From: Paludibacteraceae bacterium
GTDB taxonomy: Bacteria; Bacteroidota; Bacteroidia; Bacteroidales; Paludibacteraceae
Direction: 5' to 3'
Assembly (NCBI GenBank): GCA_024399495.1
Contig: JAKSNY010000017.1
Coordinates: 1-41,061, forward strand
Length of the DNA stretch: 41,061 nt
Under the pieces are notes generated by a model. The model saw only the letters and a list, made by a program, of their open reading frames with translations. It ran no database searches and was not told the origin of the DNA. The position numbers and the translations under genes were made by a program. Each line of letters opens with the position of its first letter. Within the stretch, counting starts at the first letter, position 1. Below are positions 15,570 to 24,164 of the stretch, in pieces.

Positions 15570-17252
15570 ATGCGAAGTAGAGAAGAAAGACGTAAATCTT
15601 TAGGCAATCTGGCATTACGTATGTCAGTAGCCGTATGTGTCACTGCACTTATAATTCTGATAGTCGGGGGATATTATGAATTTAAATATATCTATGACGC
15701 AACTATGGAACTTGCTGAAGAAGATGCTGTTGCTGCCATTGACGCATCTATCTTGTCAATAAACCTTAAACTTGAGCAAATTGAGGCGGCTGCCAACTCG
15801 TTTGACCTGTCAGATGAGCAGTATTTGAATCCTAAAGAGTGCTTGAAAGCCACGGAAAGATTCATAAAGGCATATCCTGCTGTAAATACGGCATCGGTTA
15901 TGTATGCCCCCGGATTTTCTCCTGACAGCAGTGATTGTTACATTGTAGGGGCTGCTCATTACAAGGATTCAGACAGTCTTATACTTGTTGACGGATACAA
16001 GGATATTGATTATATTAATGTAGATGATAATTGGAAAAACTCAGGTGAGAATGACACTGTATGGTGGTCAGAACCATTCTATTCCAAATTCCATACAGAA
16101 TTTTCATTTATCAGTTATTCCAAGCCGCTTAAGATTCAAAACTCAGATATCATATACGCAGTTTTTAATGCCTCCACAACACTAACTGATATGGAGGAGA
16201 TGATTGTAAAACTTAAGCCAGACCCCTTGTGTGACATTTCTGTAACAGGAAGAAATGGTATGTATGTATGTCGCAGAGATACAGCCAGCATTGCAAGAAA
16301 CGGGGATTATATGTCTGTGACCCGTCCGTTCCCGCGCTTAGGTGGAGAGATAACATGTACATTCCCTTATAAGATTATTACGCAATATATTAAAGAGGGG
16401 GTCGTGCATATCGTTATTACGCATGTCATTCTGCTTATAGCCCTTATTGCCGCCATAATACTTAGTGTCCATTTTATTGCCAAACCTTTTATGAAGAGAC
16501 ATAAGGAGGAGGTAAAACAGAATGCCGCTATGGAGGAGGACTTGAGTATAGCCTCTCAAATGCAGCAATGTATGTTGCCAAAAGAGTTGCCAAACCAGCC
16601 GTCTCTTGACATATATGCAAAATTGATACCCTCAAAATATGTTGGTGGAGACCTCTATCACTATTCAACAAAGCAGAACAAACTCTTTTTCTGTATAGGA
16701 GACGTATGTGGGAAAGGTGTGCCTGCCGCATTTTTTATGGCAGGGCTTGCAAGTGAATACTCTGTATTAAAAGACGTATCAGATGACCCGTCAGAAATAG
16801 TAAAGAAAATAAACGACGATGCAGCCATTAACAACGACCAATGTATGTTCAGTACCGTGTTTGCTGGTGTTCTTGACCTTGAAAAAGGGTACTTGGACTA
16901 TTGTAATGCGGGCCATAATCTGCCTATATGGAACAGTGCCAAGAATGGCGTTGATTGGTTGCCTGGCACTGATGATGGTGTTTTAGGCGTAAGTATTGAT
17001 GCCACATTCCACACTAAACGCATTAAATTTGAGAAAGGAGACTCTCTGTTGCTTTACACTGATGGTGTGACGGAAGCGGTAAATACTAAAAATGAGGAAT
17101 TTGGCAACGATGCCACCCTTACAGCCTTCAAGGAGTGTGCAGGGAAAAGTGCTAAGGATTCTATCAACTATATTCTGCAAAAAGTTGATGAGCATACCGG
17201 CGATGCCCTTCAAAGTGATGACATTACAATATTGTGCGTAAGGTATCTGTAG
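15570..17252 (+). CDS. Membrane-anchored RsbU/SpoIIE-type PP2C phosphatase with extracytoplasmic sensor
   Basis: This 560-aa protein has one transmembrane helix at about 16-36, an extracytoplasmic Cache-like sensor region (about 40-275), a second helix at about 279-303, a short linker and a C-terminal SpoIIE/RsbU-type PPM phosphatase (about 345-560). Phosphatase motifs: GGD at 359-361, IGDVCGKGVPAAFFMAG with Asp378, YCNAGHNLP, LLLYTDGVTEAVN and SDDITILCV. The usual second Asp of GGDxYD is His364. In partner-switching systems such enzymes dephosphorylate a STAS anti-anti-sigma factor that is phosphorylated by an RsbW-like kinase. An RsbW-like gene lies convergently two bases downstream, so the two probably act in one signalling route. 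No STAS protein is in the window. The ligand of the sensor is unknown. Confidence 0.88.
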   Translation: MRSREERRKSLGNLALRMSVAVCVTALIILIVGGYYEFKYIYDATMELAEEDAVAAIDASILSINLKLEQIEAAANSFDLSDEQYLNPKECLKATERFIKAYPAVNTASVMYAPGFSPDSSDCYIVGAAHYKDSDSLILVDGYKDIDYINVDDNWKNSGENDTVWWSEPFYSKFHTEFSFISYSKPLKIQNSDIIYAVFNASTTLTDMEEMIVKLKPDPLCDISVTGRNGMYVCRRDTASIARNGDYMSVTRPFPRLGGEITCTFPYKIITQYIKEGVVHIVITHVILLIALIAAIILSVHFIAKPFMKRHKEEVKQNAAMEEDLSIASQMQQCMLPKELPNQPSLDIYAKLIPSKYVGGDLYHYSTKQNKLFFCIGDVCGKGVPAAFFMAGLASEYSVLKDVSDDPSEIVKKINDDAAINNDQCMFSTVFAGVLDLEKGYLDYCNAGHNLPIWNSAKNGVDWLPGTDDGVLGVSIDATFHTKRIKFEKGDSLLLYTDGVTEAVNTKNEEFGNDATLTAFKECAGKSAKDSINYILQKVDEHTGDALQSDDITILCVRYL

Positions 17253-17254
17253 TC

Positions 17255-17659
17255 TTAAAAAATCAGTGTCAGACGGTTCTCTCCAAGTGACCTTTCGTAT
17301 CTGAGAGAGGTTGTCATTTGTTTCATAAGCATAATGCCCAAGCCACCTATTTTGCGTGTTTCAAGGTCATTACTAAGTTCTGTATCGTTCTGCTCAAGCG
17401 GATTGAACGGTTTTCCGCTGTCACAAAGAGTAACCATAGGGTTGCTACCTTCATTCGCTATCTCCACTCTTAAAGATCCGTCATCGGGGTAGGCATAGTT
17501 TATAATATTTACAACAGCCTCTTCAAGTGCCAGACATATATTGTTGTTGTCAGTGTTCAAGACACTCATAATGTCTCTGATTATTTTCTCTGAACCTACG
17601 CTTAGAGTGCTGTAGTTCAGTTGATTGCAGCTCTTATATTTAGTGGTTGCCTTTGTCAT
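17255..17659 (-). CDS. RsbW-like ATP-binding regulatory kinase (HATPase_c)
   Basis: This 134-aa stand-alone GHKL ATPase domain is of the anti-sigma/serine-kinase type. The N box is intact (ALEEAVVNIINYAYP, Glu47 and Asn51), the G1 box reads CDSGKPFNP (Asp80, Gly82), and a GGLGIMLMKQM G2-like loop follows. It should bind ATP and phosphorylate or sequester a partner. It is the last gene of the coaD-to-RsbW minus-strand run, overlaps the upstream RsbW-GNAT gene by four bases, and ends two bases from the convergent phosphatase. The partner (STAS protein or sigma factor) is not in the window. Confidence 0.88.
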   Translation of the reverse strand: MTKATTKYKSCNQLNYSTLSVGSEKIIRDIMSVLNTDNNNICLALEEAVVNIINYAYPDDGSLRVEIANEGSNPMVTLCDSGKPFNPLEQNDTELSNDLETRKIGGLGIMLMKQMTTSLRYERSLGENRLTLIF

Positions 17660-19128
17660 CTGTTTTGCTCTTTTAGGTGCATTTGCCTTATGGCGTATTC
17701 CTTTATCTCTTTACCCCAATCACTTACTGCAACTATAAGGTCAGGATTCAGGTTTGTGTTAACTATATATTGAAAATGTATGGTGTCTGCATCGTGTAAT
17801 TCGTATGGCATGATGCCTGAATAGCTGAATCCCATTTTTTCAACAACGGCTGTTGCATAATCAACAGCAGGGTCACTTAATGAAAGTTGCAGAAAGAACA
17901 CCTGCATGCCGTCAGACACCCCACGCATAAAGTTACGCCTCATACATAGTTCAAAATCCTTTCCTATTGTTGAAACCTGGCATATTGATTGGTCCCAATC
18001 AACCTTAAATGTATATGCGTATTCAGAATGTTCAGCTGTAGGTTTCCCTCCGTTTTGCAGTATGGTACGTTTTATGTTAAGCAGGTTATATGTCTTTTCA
18101 ATAATCTGTCTATGCCTTAATGGTATGTAAATCTCTCTCTTGTCAGTATGTGCTGTGGCTTTAAAATAGTTCATCACAGCCTGACGTTGCCCATTTGCCT
18201 TAGATACAACACTCTGTAAGTCAGCAGGTATATAAGATATTTCCATTCCTGTCTCAATACATCCAATTGCATTGTTACCTTGTTGTGTGAATGGGTGGGA
18301 GGTGACGGCACTGCTGAAAACCCCTCTCAGTCTGTCTTTTGCCGCCTGCTCTATCAGGGCTTGTTTCAGTTTTGAGAACAATCCTCTTTTGCCGTATTGC
18401 GGCGATACAAACGCCATTCCGCTCTCACAAATCGTATCGTCGGGGTTTGCCTTTACCATACCAATGTGAGCCACCACCTCACTGCTTGTGTTGGTGCATA
18501 CAATTCCCTTATATACCTTGCTCCTCATTCTTTCTGCCATATCGTCAGGTGAGTACATTGAGGCGGCAGAGTAGTTGTATCCGAAAACTTCATACAGACA
18601 ACGGACTATGCTTTTTAGGTCAGATGTTTTTGCCAGACGCATTTTAGTGGCATCGGTAGCAAGTATAATCTCCCTGCCTGCATTTTTTGCGGCATTTTCA
18701 GAAACCTTTTTCATCTCCTCAAGTGAAGAAGAAGGTAATGCCATGCTCATCTCAATGGTTTGTCCGTCCTTACCGTTGTAGATTACTTTGTATGAGGTAC
18801 TTAACGTTCTTATAAGTTGTAGGCTGATTTTGTCTTCCTCATTTTTTGCCTGGTTAGGGTCATACGCAAAAGGTATTCCCTTGTACATATATCGTAATAC
18901 AAAGGACTGTGCGTTAGTTTCACCTTGAAGTTGGATAACATGGTCAGGCTCACCATTATAGGCATAACGGACAATGCGTACAAACACCTCCTCAATCAGA
19001 ATGCATAGCTGAAAGCATTTCTCATCAGAAATTCCATAGTGCTTTGCCACTGCCTGAACATACTGTTGCAGAGGCTCCAAATGGTAGTTCTCTGAACTTA
19101 CTTTAATATCAAAAAGTTGTGTAGCCAT
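17656..19128 (-). CDS. Degenerate RsbW-like domain fused to GNAT acetyltransferase-like domain
   Basis: This is a 490-aa two-part protein. Residues 1-132 match the RsbW/HATPase fold, but the ATP-site residues are altered: the N box reads LIEEVFVRIVRYAY, with Arg at the Asn position (residue 51), and the G1 box reads RYMYKGIPFAYDP, with Tyr in place of Asp. It is probably a non-catalytic pseudo-kinase or docking module. Residues about 162-300 look like a GNAT acyltransferase (MRLAKTSDLKSIVRCLYEVF, then VSPQYGKRGLFSKLKQALIE as the acyl-CoA pyrophosphate loop region). The C-terminal about 170 residues, with DGMQVFFLQLSLSDPAVDYA and VEKMGFSYSGIMPY, are also GNAT-like, possibly a second degenerate copy. 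It overlaps the LuxC fusion by one base and the RsbW-like gene by four. The acyl acceptor is unknown. Confidence 0.75.
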   Translation of the reverse strand: MATQLFDIKVSSENYHLEPLQQYVQAVAKHYGISDEKCFQLCILIEEVFVRIVRYAYNGEPDHVIQLQGETNAQSFVLRYMYKGIPFAYDPNQAKNEEDKISLQLIRTLSTSYKVIYNGKDGQTIEMSMALPSSSLEEMKKVSENAAKNAGREIILATDATKMRLAKTSDLKSIVRCLYEVFGYNYSAASMYSPDDMAERMRSKVYKGIVCTNTSSEVVAHIGMVKANPDDTICESGMAFVSPQYGKRGLFSKLKQALIEQAAKDRLRGVFSSAVTSHPFTQQGNNAIGCIETGMEISYIPADLQSVVSKANGQRQAVMNYFKATAHTDKREIYIPLRHRQIIEKTYNLLNIKRTILQNGGKPTAEHSEYAYTFKVDWDQSICQVSTIGKDFELCMRRNFMRGVSDGMQVFFLQLSLSDPAVDYATAVVEKMGFSYSGIMPYELHDADTIHFQYIVNTNLNPDLIVAVSDWGKEIKEYAIRQMHLKEQNR

Positions 19129-21809
19129 TAAATACGTTTATCTATCACTTGCTTAAGTTTTCCTGTGCGTGGGTTACGGGGCAGTGTATCGGGGTTAAGA
19201 ACTATAGTCTTAGGCTTACAGATAGTACCCGTATTCACCATAGTCTCAAAATTATGGTCATTACGCATAAGGGTCTCATAAAGTTTCTCTGAAAGAGTCT
19301 TTAATTCAGCATCGGAGCAATGTTTTATTGTCTCAACCTCCACTGTAAGCAGGTCTTTATGTCCTTCCGTAGATGCTGTCATCCTAAAGTGCATACTCAG
19401 TTCCGGGATCATTCCAACCACTTTTGATATGGCTGATAGGGCGGTGTTGCCTGCCCCGATAATAAGCACATCATCACTTCTGCCAAGTAACTCCATCTGC
19501 TTTACTGTGCGTCCGCAAGGACAAGGGTCTGTAATGATTCTGCCCATATCGCCTATATCGTAACGTACAAGTGGCATTAGTCTGCGAGTGAAGTTTGTCA
19601 CCAAAATCTTACCTTCAGTGCCATCAGGCACAGGCTGGTTTGTCTCTGGGTCAACCACCTCCATATAGCAGTAACTCTCATGAATATGGTGAATGGCAGT
19701 CCCAACTGAAGTTTTAATCTGCTCTTCGCACTCAAATCCTATGCAGCCTGTATCGTTGCTTAGATAACCAGTAGAGGCAAAGACCTCTGTTTTAAGTATC
19801 TTAGAAATGTATTTTTTTGCTTCAGGGAACAGATGTTCTCCGCCTGTAACTATCTTTTTAAGGGTTACACCCTCCACATTGTTTTTGTCAACATATTCAG
19901 CAATACTAAGTATTACAGATGGAATAGAAATGGCTCCCACAGGCTTGTAAGCCTTTAGCATGCCCACTATAACTTCCATACTTATATTGCCGGCGATGGG
20001 CAGGATATGAGCCCCCACAGCCTCCAATGCTTCATTATGGCTAAGAAACGATGCCCACATATTGCCTGCGTATAGCAGGTTAGCCACCATATCGCCATGG
20101 TTAAATACGCTTAGGGCGTAGCCTTTACCTATAAGGCGGGCATTCTCATGTGTCTCATCCGTTGTGCGGTAAATGCACTTAGGGTCTCCTGTGGTGCCTC
20201 CGCTTGAATAAGAGATGCTATCTCCTAACTCTCTTGTCAGCAGACCTTTGCCTTTTGGTGGCAGATTTGCTTTAAGTTCATCAGGTGTAAGAATAGGCAA
20301 TTTTGCTATCTCATCCAAACTTTTCAGGTCATTTATAGGCAATTTGTCTGCATAATATTGCGAATGTGTTTTTGTGTAGTGAAGGAAAGAGTTAATTCGC
20401 ATTAAAGTTATCTCATCACGCTCACTTTTTGGCAGATAGTCAAACGGATTTTGGAAAGGTTCGTCACTGCCAACGCTTACCCAACGTACAAGTTCACTTA
20501 CGCCTCTTGTGCCATCGTGTGGTGTGCCGTGCTTGCGGCGTGTCATCCAGCCTATATCAGTTATACGGTCTGCCCCCAAGCCTACAAGTGCGTCTGAAAG
20601 TTTAAGTTTTAGTGCCGTAGGTGCCACAATGGCTATTGACTGTATGAATTTACCATACTCTTTTACTGCGTTCAGCGTATCGGTGGTATGGTCTTTGCTT
20701 ATTATTACAAACCCTGTACGGTGATGTGGACTAACCTTAAAAACGCAATTTTTTTGCAGTATAAGTGTCCAATCCTGATTGTTTATGGCAGGAATGACAA
20801 GTTCCGCCTCTCCTAAGGCTTGGTCAACTCTTGCAAGTTCTCTTGTGCGGGTAATCTCAACCGCCTCATTAAGGGGTATTGCAGAGTGGGGTATAACGCT
20901 TGCCCAATAGTTCAACTGCTCTGCAAGCACCTTTATAAATTTAGAAGCAAGTGCCTCATCATCAATAAATACTGCGTGTGGAGATGAGCAAGCGGACTGT
21001 TCCCACATAGTAAAGTCTCTTGCAAGTTGGTTTGCAATGCCCTCCATATTATCATCATTAAGGCTATCTTTTGAGAGTATTGCAAGTGAGTATTTAGGTC
21101 CGTACTCAATTATTTTAGTATGCAAGCCTGTACCTTGACGGTAAGCCTTTACAGTATCCTCTCCACCATAAACCACAAGCACATCACTCTCCATCTTGAC
21201 CACAGCCTCCACCTCTACATCGCCGCCCTTAAATGGTACAAGAGCAAATGAACGGCATAAAATACCCTTATAATCAACCTCTTGCAGAATTTCTGCAAAA
21301 ATCATCGGGAAAACAGGGTCCGCACTTGACATTTTAAGAATATTGACATTCTTGGTAATTATGCCCTGCACAAGTGTGTCAACGGCACTTACAAACACAT
21401 TGCCAGCCGATACATGAGATACCACACCCGAAGGTTCAGCCTTTACCATTCCCTTGAAAGCCTTGTTGTATGTAAACTCATCAAGGTATGCCACATCATC
21501 AATATCTGCCTTTATCCTTGCTTCAAGATTGTCATATTTAAGTACATCGATAATAACTTTAAGCCCCTCAATAACCATAGCCTCACTCCAGCCAAGTTGG
21601 TTGTGCATAATCTTTATAATGCTTTTAACCCTCTCTGATTCAAAATCTTCAAGAGCCTCTCCAGCACGGCTCAGTACATCAAGTATATAGGCAATAGGCA
21701 CACGGCGTATATCACTTACACGCTCCTTTGCCATACTCATCACAAGTTTTATATCTTCTACGGTGATACGCTCACTGTCACGCACTTCACCAAACAAATA
21801 CCACTTCAT
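19128..21809 (-). CDS. LuxC-like acyl-CoA reductase fused to PaaK/LuxE-like adenylate-forming ligase
   Basis: This 893-aa fusion has LuxC-type fatty-acyl reductase features in residues 1-445: SGVVSHVSAGNVFVSAVDTL at 127-146, MSSADPVFP, YGGEDTVKAYR, and the nucleophile Cys274 in WEQSACSSPHAVF. Residues about 450-893 are a PaaK-like AMP-ligase with SSGGTTGDPK at 535-544, VTGGEHLFPEAK, STGYLSNDTGCIGFEC, LVRYDIGDMGRI, CPCGRT, and the C-terminal catalytic-lysine region LPRNPRTGKLKQVIDKRI. Together the halves could adenylate an acid, load it as a thioester and reduce it with NAD(P)H to an aldehyde, like the LuxC/LuxE complex of luminous bacteria but in one chain. No luciferase is nearby. The gene starts one base after the luxE-like gene ends. 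The substrate is unknown. Confidence 0.87.
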   Translation of the reverse strand: MKWYLFGEVRDSERITVEDIKLVMSMAKERVSDIRRVPIAYILDVLSRAGEALEDFESERVKSIIKIMHNQLGWSEAMVIEGLKVIIDVLKYDNLEARIKADIDDVAYLDEFTYNKAFKGMVKAEPSGVVSHVSAGNVFVSAVDTLVQGIITKNVNILKMSSADPVFPMIFAEILQEVDYKGILCRSFALVPFKGGDVEVEAVVKMESDVLVVYGGEDTVKAYRQGTGLHTKIIEYGPKYSLAILSKDSLNDDNMEGIANQLARDFTMWEQSACSSPHAVFIDDEALASKFIKVLAEQLNYWASVIPHSAIPLNEAVEITRTRELARVDQALGEAELVIPAINNQDWTLILQKNCVFKVSPHHRTGFVIISKDHTTDTLNAVKEYGKFIQSIAIVAPTALKLKLSDALVGLGADRITDIGWMTRRKHGTPHDGTRGVSELVRWVSVGSDEPFQNPFDYLPKSERDEITLMRINSFLHYTKTHSQYYADKLPINDLKSLDEIAKLPILTPDELKANLPPKGKGLLTRELGDSISYSSGGTTGDPKCIYRTTDETHENARLIGKGYALSVFNHGDMVANLLYAGNMWASFLSHNEALEAVGAHILPIAGNISMEVIVGMLKAYKPVGAISIPSVILSIAEYVDKNNVEGVTLKKIVTGGEHLFPEAKKYISKILKTEVFASTGYLSNDTGCIGFECEEQIKTSVGTAIHHIHESYCYMEVVDPETNQPVPDGTEGKILVTNFTRRLMPLVRYDIGDMGRIITDPCPCGRTVKQMELLGRSDDVLIIGAGNTALSAISKVVGMIPELSMHFRMTASTEGHKDLLTVEVETIKHCSDAELKTLSEKLYETLMRNDHNFETMVNTGTICKPKTIVLNPDTLPRNPRTGKLKQVIDKRI

Positions 21810-21810
21810 A

Positions 21811-22932
21811 TCATCCTCTGTTTAATAGTTGGGCGGCACTGATACCGCAACCTGCATATTTCTTAACTCCGCCTCTTCCTTTAAGTACTATATATTTGCC
21901 CTCTCTGCCACAAGGACAGTCGCTCATTACGCAACCAAGGTCAGTTGACAGCAGTGATAGGGCAGGTGTTGAACGCAAATACGGAGTAATCAGTTTCAGC
22001 AGACCGACCTCTCCGTCAGGCAGCACCTCCATAGTTCTTGGGTCAACAGCACACACTCTTGAATAGACAGGAATATGAAAATGTCCGTGCTCACAAGTCA
22101 TGTAAGGCACTCCGTGTTCCACCATTCCATATACATCTCTGATACGGTCAGGCGTAAGACCAAGCACACGGTTCACAAGGGCGGCGTATTCCTCTTGTGA
22201 AATGGTCTTGCCTGTATAGTTTTTCCAGCCGCCACCGGAGAAAAGCACGCTCTCTTTAGGAAATGTAAAGTGTACCCCTCTCTTGTCAAGTTCGGTCAGT
22301 GTCATATAGCCGAATGCAGGAAATCCTGTTATTCTTAATGGTAGCCCCGATGCGGCGAATTTCTCAAGTTTTGCAATGCCCTCATCTACAGAGAAATCGG
22401 GGTTACCGTATTTATCCGCGTGTATTGCAAAAAATGTCTCATTCTCCTTTGCAAACTGTGCGTAGGCATTATGTGCGTATGCGGCGCCCCTTGTGCCTGA
22501 TACATCAGGGGCGTATGAGAATACCAAATTATTTACAAGTTGGTTATAATCTGCCAAGCCGTAACTCTCAACTATTGAGGTGCGCATAAATCCCTGACGC
22601 TCCATAGAAGTCTTGTCCCAATTTATCTGAGACTTGCTGCCTGTGGTGCCGCTTGATGTAAAGGTTTTTACAATATCGCTCTCAGGCAAACTGAGTAGTT
22701 TACGCTCTTTAAAAGCAGTGACAAATATGGCAGGAATATGCAGAATATCATCTTCTGAATTTATGTCATTCACAGAAAATCCGTATTGTTTCTGTATGCC
22801 GTTGAATATAACCGAGTGCTCAGAATGGAATGTGAACATCTCACGCACTGATTCCAAGAACAGCCTCGATGTGCCACCATAGTCAAAGGCATCTCTATGC
22901 TCAAAAAGTTTATTTGTCTTTTCCTCTGTCAT
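21811..22932 (-). CDS. LuxE-like acyl-protein synthetase
   Basis: This 373-aa member of the LuxE family activates a carboxylic acid as acyl-AMP and, in Lux systems, holds it on a Cys near the C-terminus. Visible motifs are FTSSGTTGSKSQI (ATP site, 91-103), LPLRITGFPAFGYM, VLFSGGGWKNYTGKTI, VYGMVEHGVPYMTCEHGHFH and STDLGCVMSDCPCGREG. It ends KKYAGCGISAAQLLNRG, which keeps a cysteine in the C-terminal part. It lacks the PaaK-type GKxKxxIDKR tail of its neighbours. It overlaps the PaaK-like gene upstream by four bases and lies one base from the LuxC fusion, a natural partner. Confidence 0.87.
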   Translation of the reverse strand: MTEEKTNKLFEHRDAFDYGGTSRLFLESVREMFTFHSEHSVIFNGIQKQYGFSVNDINSEDDILHIPAIFVTAFKERKLLSLPESDIVKTFTSSGTTGSKSQINWDKTSMERQGFMRTSIVESYGLADYNQLVNNLVFSYAPDVSGTRGAAYAHNAYAQFAKENETFFAIHADKYGNPDFSVDEGIAKLEKFAASGLPLRITGFPAFGYMTLTELDKRGVHFTFPKESVLFSGGGWKNYTGKTISQEEYAALVNRVLGLTPDRIRDVYGMVEHGVPYMTCEHGHFHIPVYSRVCAVDPRTMEVLPDGEVGLLKLITPYLRSTPALSLLSTDLGCVMSDCPCGREGKYIVLKGRGGVKKYAGCGISAAQLLNRG

Positions 22933-24164
22933 AATACTCTCTTATCTATAATTTTCTTTATTTTGCCTGTTATTGGATTGCGTGGCAGGCTTCCAAGCGG
23001 TTTCAGCACCACTTCATATCTATGGAAGAAACCTAACTCCTCTCCACCTTTCAAATCCTTGATTAACTCTTGCAGGCGTGAACGCAATTTAAGTGCTGTA
23101 TCCTGACGTTTCTCAGGCTCATCACACTCAACAGTAAGAATTATGTCCATTTGGTTGCCCACATCTTCAAGCACAAGTTGGAAGTTCATACTCAAATCAC
23201 CGAATTCAGAGATTCCTTTTTCAAACTCCCCGATGGTTACGTATGCACCGCCAAGTTTGAAATCCTCTCCTGCACGTCCTGCAAGTTGAAATACACCTTT
23301 CTCCTTGTCAATCCATTTTGCCATATCGCCTATGCGGTAACGGATAATAGGTTGCAGTTTGCGTACAAGATTGGTTATCACAATCTCACCAAATTCACCA
23401 TTATGTACTGGTTGCAGGGTATCGGGGTTAAGTATTTCTATAAATTGGAAGTCTTGTGGCAGATGATAGGTGCCAAAGCCGTCATCAAGGGTCTGAATGC
23501 CCATAATGCCGCAATCACTGCTGGTGTAGGCGAGTGCCTTTATATACTTGACTCCTAACCATTTGCGTACATGGGCTTCCGCCTCTCGGCTTAGTTGTTC
23601 TCCTGCGTATGCAATAAGTCTCAGATTCTTGAACGGCTTGCCCTCTTTTTTTGCTAAATCAGCCAAAAATACAAACATAGTAGGTAGGGATACCATAACG
23701 GTAGGCTCATATTGGCGGCATATCCTATAAATATCCTCTACAGGAATGTTGCTTGAAATAGGCAGGTGAACACCGCAGGAGTGGGTAATCATCTCGTGAA
23801 CCCCTATGAATGATGGCCATAGGTGACCTGCTACAAACAGGTTTGCAATTATATCACCGGGTTTGACACCTAATGTCAGAAACGCCTCGCCCTGTTTTCC
23901 GCAAAAGGCGTCCCATTCAGCGTTTGAGAGCACCACGGTTCTTGCAACACCTGTAGAGCCTCCTGTTGACAGCACTATGGCATTTTCAAGTGGTGCAGTC
24001 AGCATTGCTGTGGAAGCCGGATATGTATTCTGAAACAAATCATTGCGAGTGAGGAACGGTACTTTAAGCCAATCCTCATAACTTTCCGGCTCTTTGACAC
24101 CCTTATACTTTTCTGCATAATAGGGTGATTTCAACGCCTCTTTAAAAATTTCAAATGCTTTCAT
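22929..24164 (-). CDS. PaaK-like adenylate-forming ligase
   Basis: This 411-aa protein is of the phenylacetate-CoA ligase/coenzyme F390 synthetase type. Motifs: VLSTGGSTGVARTVVLSN at 64-81 (ATP phosphate loop), LIAYAGEQLSREAEAH, ALAYTSSDCGIMGIQ, ITNLVRKLQPIIRYRIGDMA, and the C-terminal LPRNPITGKIKKIIDKRV with the catalytic Lys. It should form an acyl-AMP and transfer the acyl group to CoA or a carrier thiol. It resembles the C-terminal half of the LuxC fusion, which suggests duplication. Its 5' end overlaps the MATE exporter gene by 14 bases. Substrate unknown. Confidence 0.85.
   Translation of the reverse strand: MKAFEIFKEALKSPYYAEKYKGVKEPESYEDWLKVPFLTRNDLFQNTYPASTAMLTAPLENAIVLSTGGSTGVARTVVLSNAEWDAFCGKQGEAFLTLGVKPGDIIANLFVAGHLWPSFIGVHEMITHSCGVHLPISSNIPVEDIYRICRQYEPTVMVSLPTMFVFLADLAKKEGKPFKNLRLIAYAGEQLSREAEAHVRKWLGVKYIKALAYTSSDCGIMGIQTLDDGFGTYHLPQDFQFIEILNPDTLQPVHNGEFGEIVITNLVRKLQPIIRYRIGDMAKWIDKEKGVFQLAGRAGEDFKLGGAYVTIGEFEKGISEFGDLSMNFQLVLEDVGNQMDIILTVECDEPEKRQDTALKLRSRLQELIKDLKGGEELGFFHRYEVVLKPLGSLPRNPITGKIKKIIDKRVL

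Noticed and set aside
15570-17252. Inactive phosphatase because GGDxYD reads GGDLYH
   Set aside because: The GGD Asp361, IGDVCGKG Asp378, DGVTEA and SDD aspartates are all kept, so activity is still expected.
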